Shown piece by piece: positions 38,001 through 46,714 of a DNA stretch of 64,000 bases. The first letter of the stretch is position 1; every line of letters begins with the position of its first letter. Under the pieces are notes generated by a model, which saw only the letters and a list, made by a program, of their open reading frames with translations, did no database searches and was not told the origin of the DNA. This DNA is from Saccoglossus kowalevskii (Eukaryota; Hemichordata; Enteropneusta; Harrimaniidae). The stretch covers positions 223,205 through 287,204 of the forward strand of contig NW_003123420.1 in the NCBI RefSeq assembly GCF_000003605.2, read 5' to 3'. The position numbers and the translations under genes are program-made.

Positions 38001-39348
38001 CAAGTAATTTGTCGAATGTAAATAAAAAAAATATTACGTTCCGCTGTTAAAAAGGGCAAGTAACTCCCCAAAACATTGTTTTGGGTGGCAGCACTTACGA
38101 GCAGCGAACCATTTAATATACTTATATAATACAATCTGCGGTGATAAGTTTATTGCATTTATTATATTACACATTTTACACAACAAAAGTATGGTCAGAC
38201 ACAAAATGTGACAAATTACACTACAGACCCACATCATTGTTGTTTATTTACGATATCTATTTACTTGCTCGATAATTTCAAGGTCGTTTGAATTTCAGTT
38301 TTTCAGTGTATTAGTTTCATGAGTGTAGTATTATTTAATATATAGTAAAAATCAAAAAAGGGAATACAAAACGTTGTTTCCGTTTTGACAATCCGTTGAT
38401 GAAGCCACATAAATTGTGCAAGTTGATTTTACCAACATCTCCCGAGTCCTCCCGACCGTGCGCCGGCGTCTGCATGTATAACAGGACGCGATGTACAATA
38501 TTCATGTATCTAGCTTACAGTGATTTAGGTTTCATGATTTGATACTCACATTTTTTTATTGAACTCGGTAAGTACAGGGTACTACAATAGTTCGGAAACT
38601 GGCATGACTTAAGCATTTTTATTTGGGTCGGGCATTCTTGGGGCTGACATGCGGCGGGCACAGTGGAGGCGCCTAAGCCGTAGTCTCGGTCACGTCAGTA
38701 GATGTTTATTCGTGGAAAATCACACTGCGCCAAGTTCTGGCACTCATATTAACTGTCTGACGACTTGACTCTACAAATCTGCGCGTTACTAATATTTTTT
38801 TATAAAGAGTAGATTTTCAGAGTGGTTTCAATTACGACGCAATTTTCCACATCCCATCAACTGATGGCGCTCGTCTGGATGCAAAAACTTAGACCATTTG
38901 CAAAAATGCACGTTATACATCTTCTTCATGTGTAGTAGATTCAAATACGAAGGAAAATTATATGTAAATATTGAATAATGTACGAGACTGTGACGCATGG
39001 TTTATGTTTGCTGTCAAATATTACATTACATTACGTGAATAAAGCATAGTGCTTTAAACTCTAGTTCAGCGTAAATTGCCTGTCACCGTTATAGTATATC
39101 AGAAACGTAAACGATGAGAAATGTGTTCACATTGCGCTTTAATTAAAGAAACCATTAAGCAGTACAGATTACGATATCCTAAACTAAGAATCTTTGACAA
39201 CGATCTCTTGTACACTGAGAGCAATCATAATAACATGGCATTTACCTCGTTTTGACATTCAGTACCACACACACTAATACGTGTTCGTTTAAGTTTTTCT
39301 AGTAAATTGGATATATAGGTGGCTTTTGTTATAAATACATAAACGTCG
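35030..39348. other. gene-poor stretch up to the assembly gap
   Basis: The longest open frames are 35323-35721 (minus, 132 codons, hydrophobic N-terminus), 36098-36418 (minus) and 37642-37929 (minus). The last of these could be read as an exon ending at a strong GTAAGT donor near 37760. None matches a family and I do not call them genes. Confidence 0.35.
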
Positions 39349-39550
39349 NNNNNNNNNNNNNNNNNNNNNNNNNNNNNNNNNNNNNNNNNNNNNNNNNNNN
39401 NNNNNNNNNNNNNNNNNNNNNNNNNNNNNNNNNNNNNNNNNNNNNNNNNNNNNNNNNNNNNNNNNNNNNNNNNNNNNNNNNNNNNNNNNNNNNNNNNNNN
39501 NNNNNNNNNNNNNNNNNNNNNNNNNNNNNNNNNNNNNNNNNNNNNNNNNN
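39349..39550. other. assembly gap (202 N)
   Basis: A run of N. The LINE to its right is already in its ORF at base 39551, so the element's 5' boundary lies in or left of the gap. No LINE sequence is visible left of the gap, which suggests a 5' truncation point inside it. Confidence 0.99.
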
Positions 39551-41192
39551 AACTGTGAAAGCTGCCAAAAAGTCGTATTTTCGTGACAGACTTTGCACCT
39601 CCGCTGGCAATAATAATAAAACATGGCAGGCCATTAATGAAATAATGAATGGAAACATGTGCAAAGCTGGGACCCCTCAAAAATTAAAATCAACCACCAA
39701 ACCAGATGAATTTGTTACAAACAGTAAGGATATTGCACATTTGTTCAATTCTTATTTTGTTAACATTAGCCCAAAGCTTGCTTCGGAGATTACCTGTAAC
39801 ACCAATTTTAATGACTACCTTGGCTACAGACAATCAGAGTCATTTTTCTTTCGCCCTGTCTATGCACACGATGTCTTAAATGAAATTGACAAATTTGACA
39901 TTCGTAAATCCGTTGGTTATGACGGTATTCACCCAAAACTTGTGAAAGTGGCTGCTGAATATATTGCCGAACCAATCGCCTATATTATAAATTGTTCCTT
40001 GTCGAAAGGCGTTGATCACAGTATTTTGCTAGCTAAACTACAACAATATGGGATTAGAGGGTCAACTTTGAACTGGTTTAAAACTTTTTTGGACGGTCGG
40101 CAACAATATGTCAGTACTAAAAACAATGATTCTGACTGTGAAACTATTTCCACAGGGGTACCACAAGGGTCAATCCTAGGCCCTCTTCTTTTTTTAGTTT
40201 ATATTAATGACATTTCTCGATCATCCCCCCTTTTTTCATTCAGACTATTTGCTGATGACACCAGTCTATTTTATTCCGTAAAAGACCGTTCTGTAAACCT
40301 TCACACACTTAATATTGAATTAAATAAAGTTGCTACCTGGTGTAAATCAAATAAATTAACTATAAACATTGACAAAACAAATTTCATGATTTTTCAGACA
40401 GCTCAAAGAAAAACAACTATTGAGGGCGTATTATCAATTGATGATTTGTCATTAAGAATGGTGTCGTCAGCTGTTTATTTAGGTGTCACGCTTGACTCAA
40501 CACTTTGTTGGAGACCCCATATCGATAACATTGTTAAAAAAATCAGTAAAACAATTGGGATAATCTCATACTTGAGGCATTATTTACCAAAATCCATTAT
40601 GATATTACTTTACAACTCGTTGATTCTCCCACACATTGCTTATTGTATAGAAATATGGGGACACACTTTTAGCACATATATTGATCCAATTTTTAAATTA
40701 CAAAAAAAGTTTGTCAGATTAATTTCTTTCTCTCATTTTCGAGCAAGTACCACACCACTTTTCCTGCAACTTGGCATTCTTGATGTGTATAAATTATGTA
40801 AGTACAATACATGTTTATTTGCATACGATTTGAAAAATGGCCGCCATGCACACTCTCTGGATCATTACGCCTTATCAATATCACATCCATACCATACACG
40901 ATCAGTAACCTCTGAGAAACTTGCCACACCACAAATTAATTTAAGTTCAACTAAGAAAAGTCTGACATTTTCTCTTGTAAAACATTGGAATGAGCTCCCA
41001 ACTTCGTTAAAAACATTAACTTTACGAAACTCGTTCAAAACGGCATTAAAAAAATATCTTTTAAAGGGGAACCGCTCAATCCCATGGATTGCACCAAAGA
41101 ATCATGGGACACTATTGTTTATGTTGTTTACAATGTTAATCTATCTTTTGTTATCCATTGTTATTTTAATCCAGAAAGTAAATTTGTTGTAA
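39551..41192 (+). pseudogene. LINE ORF2 fragment with internal in-frame RT deletion
   Basis: The frame is open from the gap to a TAA at 41190-41192 (about 546 codons, no true start visible). It contains the pre-RT region, RT motif 1 (KSVGYDGIHPKLVK, near 39910), VPQGSILGPLLFLVYINDI (motif B, near 40160), FADDTSLF (motif C, 40248-40271), LGVTLDS and the C-terminal thumb and tail (AYCIEIWGH, FVRLISF, WNELPTSLK). Near 40010 the text jumps from INCSLSKG to VDHSILLAKLQQYGI. Related RTs have roughly a hundred more residues there, including the motif A Asp of the catalytic triad (F-DL-KAFD). The reading frame is preserved. Without motif A the enzyme cannot polymerise. Confidence 0.88.
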
Positions 41193-41423
41193 AATTAATC
41201 TTAACTGGAAGGTGCACCTAATGTATAAATATTTGCATTATTGTAGTATATGTATTAGTATTGTCTATTTTTGTTTTCTTCATTATTATTGATTATGAGA
41301 GTTTGTAGTCTCTTTACTTACTTAATTATGTATTTATTTATTTATTTTTAACTTAACAATATAATTTTTTTTGTGTATCACTATTCACAACAACGTATAT
41401 TTTTAACAGTTGAGTATGGTTTT

Positions 41424-41471
41424 GGGGCCAGGGACTAGATTAGTTCTGCTAGAACTACCTCTCTGGTCCCC
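41424..41471 (+). repeat. stem-loop in the LINE 3' UTR
   Basis: GGGGCCAG pairs with CTGGTCCCC at the base, and TAGTTCT with AGAACTA forms an upper stem. In CR1/L2-type LINEs such 3' stem-loops are the docking site of the encoded RT. It lies about 80 bp before the (ATTCT)n tail. Confidence 0.75.
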
Positions 41472-41552
41472 ACCAGGAATAATATATATATTATTATTAT
41501 TCTTTCAAATAAAGTTCCCTGTACAATTGTCTCTTTTTTCTGGTGGAATAAA

Positions 41553-41577
41553 TCTATTCTATTCTATTCTATTCTAT
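41553..41577 (+). repeat. (ATTCT)n tail of the LINE
   Basis: Four to five ATTCT units at the 3' boundary of the LINE, marking its insertion junction. Confidence 0.9.
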
Positions 41578-41849
41578 GGAGGGCTTATCAGGAGCATTCA
41601 GTAATTGGATAGTATTGCACTCTTTACCCTCTTCAAATAGATTCGTTTTACGTTCTCGATAAAATAAACGTAAGAGCAGTACGCCCTCAGCGACGCCCTA
41701 TTACCTGACTATATAATTTAATTTCAAAATTACACTTTATATTTATTTGATTTATTTTTAATTCGTGTGCCCGTCGTAGAGGGCAGTGTCTAAATTCACC
41801 GTAGACGTGAATAGCACAGCAGCATGATGCGCGATCACCGCCGCAGAGA

Positions 41850-41950
41850 TCAGTACGATGCATAGTCGTCGTCATGGAGAGCAGTGTCCTGCGTGACCGG
41901 CCTCATGCGCAGTACACTGCGTAGCCGTTATTGTTTCCGACAAAGAAGAG
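41850..41950 (+). promoter_or_regulatory. candidate promoter / non-coding first exon with strong donor
   Basis: CpG-rich DNA (GTAGCCGTTATTGTTTCCGA and neighbours) ends in GAAGAG followed by GTAAGTATAA at 41951, a consensus 5' splice site. There is no long ORF, so it would be a 5' UTR exon of a plus-strand gene. No partner exon was identified. Confidence 0.3.
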
Positions 41951-42065
41951 GTAAGTATAATTTTGTCGCCATTGATACAGATTTGTAGGCTCTTAGAGCG
42001 AAAACAACATTCTTTTGGTTTTTAAATTGAAGGTCACTGAAAAAATGACTATAAATACAGAAGAA

Positions 42066-42107
42066 AAGGTAAAACCAAACTGAGACAAGGTAAAACGGAA
42101 CTGAGAC
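42066..42107. repeat. two tandem 21-bp units
   Basis: AAGGTAAAACCAAACTGAGA and AAGGTAAAACGGAACTGAGA, each followed by C, lie head to tail with two mismatches. Confidence 0.9.
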
Positions 42108-44943
42108 AGCTCTGTCCAGCGAATAAGTCTTGCTCGCCGCTCATTGGGTAATAGGAACCAGTCCGACGTGTCGGGCGTCATCTCAAAGTTAAACGAACGT
42201 ATTTATAAGATCGTTACATTTTGTATGATGAATTATTTGATTTTTAATTGCCGCAACATTAAGGTTAGAACACATTTATTCGTTTTTATATTCTCGAAAT
42301 TTGCCCCCCAAAAATAATAGTTAATTGAAAAGCATGAATATTGTATTGAACGTAGTAGCCATTTACATAAATCTTCCCTTTTCATGGCCCCGTTTTGGTT
42401 AAACGACGGTTAACTGCGGGGATTTGTCTCATTGTCTACAAATCATTCTCACCGATGGGTGGTACCAATGAACCAAGGATGTTGTTCAGTTTTTCGATGC
42501 ATAGCGATTGGAAATATATCATATAACTTATGTTTAGCTTTGAACACAAAATACGGAGACGGAGTCACGTTGACCCATTAATATCTTTGTTGACATGGAT
42601 TATTTAGGAATATGATAGTACTAAATCAACAGGTAATAATAAAGTATTTAGTAATAATGTGAGTTCTGTACATACTGGATTTATACTGCAAAAAGTATGT
42701 GTTTTTCAAAATATAATATTACAACAACAACACCTTGTCCGAGTGTGCTGTATTGTATGACGTATACATTTGAAATAAACATACCCCACACCATCTATCC
42801 ATTATATTTAGTGAATTGTCGTCATAACAATCTCTTTTCAATCCAAGATTGATCTATACAGTCACAAGCCTGCCTGTGACCTTGGATCTCGACTGATGCG
42901 TCTGTATTCAACAAATCAAGCACTGATCACTGGGGTTACTTCAGTTGCCGTGTCCTGGCTGCATAATTATTCAGTGCTAAAAAAAATTAAAAAAGAGTTT
43001 CATACATATATTTTGTTTATGGTACAGTACATGAATTTGAAATAAAATGAACATCTTGCTTTTGCCTAATTATTGACAGCGCATGTAGCCAATCAGCGAC
43101 CGCGTTGCAGCTGGTGATTTTTTGAATGAATGAAAACAAAAACATGGTGTCCTCACTGAATACTTAAAGACAACTGGTCTGAATGTTTATGTGTGTTGTT
43201 GAGCGGGTGGGATCACTTTAAGCACTCAAGTCGTAAAGCGGGTGTTGTCCAGGAATTGAGTGGTCAGTGACAAGAGATGATGAAATGTTGTTGACCTTAG
43301 TACTTCGAATTAAATTAAAGCAGCTAGTATATAAGTAGCTAACATCACGGTATATCACGGAAGTAGTTTTGGGCTATGCCCTCACATCAACCCTCTATCC
43401 TGTGGTGTTTCCTACACATAATAATACACGTCATGCTATTTTCAATTTTAAAATCTCTGCTCGCCTTCTAAGAAACACACCGCTGCAACAGAAAATTCAT
43501 AGCAAATTTTGGGAATGGTCCACTCCTTAATGCATCATACTTATTGTCATAGCAACATTATCTCACTAATTATTGTGAATAAAACTAGTAATTTGTTTGC
43601 TGTATTGATACTAGCGGACTTATTGAGATATGGGTAATGCATATGGGTAATGCGAATAAACAGAGTCTTGGAAGCAAAAATATTGGATGTCATTTTTGAT
43701 AACAAGCCAAACTTAGTAAGTTTATAGATTATTTTTGCCAGGCGAATATATGGAGAACTTGGCCTTGGTGCGAAATGTTTGAGTAATTGAAATAGTTTTG
43801 AGATGTATTGATTTAGCCTGCAAATCAGTAAATGACCTGACCCACCCCCAAAAAAAATATGCCTGCTGCAATTTACCAGTATCATTAGACAAAGCAGACA
43901 AATTTGAAGTTACGTAACAAGCAACACCCACCAATTAAGACTATCGCTAAGATGAACAATTTTAAATCCTAAATCCAACTGAGCCATTTTCTGTGGATTT
44001 CTGTTTCCGACCTATAAAAAAACAGTTTTGATTAGCTGTACGCGTCGGCAGTTATACATTTCATTCATTCAATTCACTCGGTATATATTTATAACTACTC
44101 TCTAGAAAAATCAGATCTTCCATGCACATGTATACTGAGTTTCCTTTCAAGCTGATTACGTAAACTATATGATTTGAAACATGGCCGCTGTTTGGTCAAC
44201 TGACATCAAAACCCAAGCCTCGCTCGTGGTCACTCCTGCTGCTTCCCCTAACGAGTTGTCTCGTATATTTTAAACATCTTTTAATTAAACATAAACTATT
44301 TTAAACATCATTAATTAACAACTGAAGCATCGCGACATGACGGTGGGTGCCGGCGATGCTGTATGAGTTAGTTTTTCAGGTTGATTTATCTCAAAGGTAG
44401 ACCAATCTGATTAACATTCAGTGTATAGGATCTAATTTGTTTTTTTAATATTTGAATTTGTTATCGCCTTAACTAATTTAGGCGACCGCGATACGACAAA
44501 CTAAAAATGAGAATACTAGTATATTGAAATTAAAAAAAAAGAATGGAGCCTATCGTGCATCGTATTTTAATCATTTGCATCATACCTATTCATAAAGTTC
44601 GGATTCTTTATGGATAGATTTCTTATTGTTATACAATATTTAATTACGCAGTTAGTTAATACACGGAACTTTATGTGAGATTTTAGCATATTTTTAGCAT
44701 ATATAACAAATTGAATAATTCAATAAACAAGTCACTATTTCCGTAGCGATATATAATTATTTTGCCACCAAGCGCTCTACGATGAGGTCGGCAATGCCAG
44801 ATCATGATAAAAAGGTTCACCAAATCTCGACTGACAAAACGGTCCAGGTAATCCGATAAGCTGAATTCCATCAAGAGCAGTCATCAACAGAACTCATCGC
44901 AACTGATTGGCAATCATGATGTATACGCATAACATTATTGTGT

Positions 44944-45000
44944 ATACTTCCGTTATATCCCATGTTAACGTTGTTAGCGTCACAGTGTATAACGGAAGTC
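44944..45000. repeat. inverted repeat with ACTTCCG arms
   Basis: ACTTCCGTTATA near 44947 and TATAACGGAAGT near 44987 are perfect 12-bp inverted copies, about 28 bases apart. Each arm contains an ETS-type CGGAAGT core. It lies about 150 bp upstream of the CpG-rich AAGATGGCG site at 45149. Confidence 0.75.
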
Positions 45001-45099
45001 CTGGAAATAATGACGGTACCTTTGGCTTTGTTAATTGTCAGAAGGGCGTTCACGTGCAGAGCACTGCTGTAAACATTGCCATGCTGTTTTAAAAGAACG

Positions 45100-45223
45100 G
45101 TAGTCGTCGCGCAGCGCATACGCGAGATATACGGGTCTCATATAAACAAAGATGGCGACTTTGACTGTTGCGCAGATCAACGAGTACGAAATGAGAAGTT
45201 ACCAAGCTTTAATTAGGTATTAG
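45100..45223 (+). promoter_or_regulatory. candidate promoter with short ORF or first exon
   Basis: CpG-rich sequence leads into AAAGATGGCG at 45148, which is both a strong translation start context and a YY1-like core promoter motif. The ORF from 45152 encodes MATLTVAQINEYEMRSYQAL and three more residues to a TAG at 45221-45223. It could be read as the first coding exon ending at AG-GTATTA near 45215, a weak donor. No downstream exon was identified. Confidence 0.3.
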
Positions 45224-45813
45224 TGCAAGTCGCGCCCAGGGTAAACCTCATACTTGTGATTTTCATTAGAAGAGCGCATTGGATTGTGGGAAAACCAATG
45301 TTTATCTACCTAAATGTCGCACATGCGCAGCGCGACGACCACCGCCCTTTAAACTGTAGTTCTAATTCAGTGTTTCATTTATCTCACTTTTCACACAATG
45401 AAAATTATGTGGTCGCAATTTCAAATTTCGTTCAATAAATCACGTTTTCCAAAGGGAAACAGAACACAATTAAAACATGGATGTGCATGAAATTGCGTCA
45501 TTGGGCATTCAATCGTCAACATGAATATCCATCAGGTCAGCCAAGAATCCACGCCTTTCTGTCAATTTTATTTTGAATCAAACATATCAGAAACGGGATA
45601 GGAAACTGTTTTTGTGGTTATTCTAAACTGACAACGTGTATCATCCGTACTATATGTACTAAGCGAGTAAATATTGTGACAATCATATTCGGTGAATTAT
45701 AAATTACATATTTATTTACAGGAATAAGCTATATATATTATTAACAACGAGGTTACTTGTATAATCATTTAAGGAGATCGCAACAATCAGAGAGAAATTG
45801 ATCACCATGGCAA
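45224..45813. other. intergenic stretch
   Basis: No exon supported. A CpG-containing patch near 45320-45350 continues the GC-richer island. Confidence 0.35.
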
Positions 45814-46017
45814 CTATCTTCTTCCTTGTCGAATTGTGTAGATGAGTTTTTCGCCAGAAATAGCTCCTTCGGTAGTTGAATCGATGTAAGCACCGTTTGC
45901 CGCAAAACTCCAATTTAAAAACTGTGAGCGTAGTGTGACGTGAGTTTTCCCCGGAGTTTGGGAATAACGAACACTTACCGTGTCGCCCCTCCAGACATAG
46001 TCTGTCACATGAGCCAT
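45814..46017 (-). CDS. possible two-exon small protein, minus strand
   Basis: From ATG at 46017 the codons read MAHVTDYVWRGDT and stop exactly at a consensus GTAAGT donor (45978-45973). A TAG lies in frame just upstream. An acceptor CTCACAG near 45920 would join in the same phase to FLNWSFAANGAYIDSTTEG and a further 15 codons ending in TAG at about 45814, about 47 residues in total. I do not recognise it. It overlaps the end of the ORF at 46005-46259 in another frame, so at most one is likely to be real. Splicing is inferred from motifs only. Confidence 0.25.
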   Translation of the reverse strand: MAHVTDYVWRGDTVSVRYSQTPGKTHVTLRSQFLNWSFAANGAYIDSTTEGAISGEKLIYTIRQGRR

Positions 46018-46259
46018 TCGTTGAAACTAATCAGACCGAGTATACCGACTCCCATCTTAGCTGCACGGTCACGTCTTCTCAATACATGGACTGATTGTAT
46101 TACTTGATTAGAACCATCGCCAGGTTGGAGAATCAGTGAGATCATATCGTAGAAAAGAGCCCATGTCACTCGTTCTCTACAGCCGGCTCTGGGTATATAT
46201 CCGAATCCTAAGTTGAACTCAACCGCCAATCTCTTTCTTTTCAGGTACTGAACATTCAT
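46005..46259 (-). CDS. hypothetical small ORF, 84 codons, minus strand
   Basis: Starts at ATG 46259 (MNVQYLKRKRLAVEF), has a mixed hydrophobic and basic composition (WALFYDMISLILQ, VLRRRDRAAK) and ends ISFNEWLM-stop. GC content is higher than the surroundings and codon use is not random-looking. The start lies about 100 bp from the divergent start of the membrane protein ORF at 46358, which would suit a shared promoter. No family is recognised. It could also be antisense or untranslated sequence. Confidence 0.3.
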   Translation of the reverse strand: MNVQYLKRKRLAVEFNLGFGYIPRAGCRERVTWALFYDMISLILQPGDGSNQVIQSVHVLRRRDRAAKMGVGILGLISFNEWLM

Positions 46260-46357
46260 CCGTATAATGTGAATCCATCTGATGCAGAGTTGATACGAAG
46301 CGTCAAATACTGACAATTCAGAAAGAAAGTGGATCTATGCTACACTGAATATTCGAG

Positions 46358-46645
46358 ATGGTACGTGCCTATAGTACTTGTACCTACGGTGCGTTGGTTG
46401 TTTGTTTCCTGATGCACGCGTTTCAAAGCACTGGAGAAATGAACAAAACAAGTGACCCAAACCCGACCGTTACCGAATTGTTGATTTCCCCTGCATCGTC
46501 TAACGAGGGCCACCGAACTGAATTTGCAACCGGTTTGCCTAGGTCCGTTTACGTCATTATTGTCTTGGGATTGCTGGTTTTGGGCGCCATGGCGCTTCTT
46601 GCCTGCCGTCTTTTTATCCGAAGCGAAGCCATAAGAAGAACGTGA
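46358..46645 (+). CDS. small single-exon type I membrane protein (unknown family)
   Basis: A 95-residue ORF starts at ATG 46358, with a TGA in frame 12 bases upstream, so the start is fixed. Residues about 1-27 form a signal peptide (hydrophobic YGALVVCFLMHAF, then QSTGE as a likely cleavage site). About 28-65 is a short, hydrophilic, Ser/Thr/Pro-rich ectodomain with a sequon (NKT at about residue 29). About 67-88 is a transmembrane helix (VYVIIVLGLLVLGAMALLAC). The tail is short and basic (RLFIRSEAIRRT). GC is near 50 per cent against an AT-rich background. The antisense frame is also open but lacks such organisation. Family and function are unknown; a small signalling or accessory subunit is only a guess. 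Confidence 0.55.
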   Translation: MVRAYSTCTYGALVVCFLMHAFQSTGEMNKTSDPNPTVTELLISPASSNEGHRTEFATGLPRSVYVIIVLGLLVLGAMALLACRLFIRSEAIRRT

Positions 46646-46714
46646 TTCGGGATCGCTTGCAATGAAAGATCGGATACTCGTTGATGGAATAAACAGTGTG
46701 TGATAAAATGACAA

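Larger units (their letters stand above)
39551..41577 (+). mobile_element. non-LTR retrotransposon (LINE), 5' end in gap
   Basis: The best preserved mobile element of the window. It consists of an ORF2-like frame (39551-41192), a 3' UTR of about 360 bp, a GC-rich stem-loop (41424-41471), a poly(A)-like AATAAA context near 41509 and 41546, and a terminal (ATTCT)n tail at 41553-41577. A 3' hairpin plus a short tandem-repeat tail is typical of CR1/L2-like LINEs, whose RT recognises the 3' end. The endonuclease domain is not present in the visible part. Confidence 0.9.
41578..44930. other. intergenic stretch with a CpG-richer patch at its left
   Basis: 41640-42180 is richer in CpG than the surroundings and holds a candidate first exon and a 21-bp tandem repeat. 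From 42200 to 44930 I see no supported gene. The minus-strand ORF at 43547-43885 shows no family resemblance. Confidence 0.4.

Noticed and set aside
39225-39680. Minus-strand ORFs spanning the run of N
   Set aside because: They are open only because unknown bases are read through.
43547-43885. Minus-strand ORF of 112 codons
   Set aside because: Composition is that of random AT-rich sequence and no motif is recognisable.
46340-46714. Minus-strand ORF of 124 codons opposite the small membrane protein
   Set aside because: The plus-strand frame has a signal peptide, sequon and TM helix in order, while this one has no such organisation.
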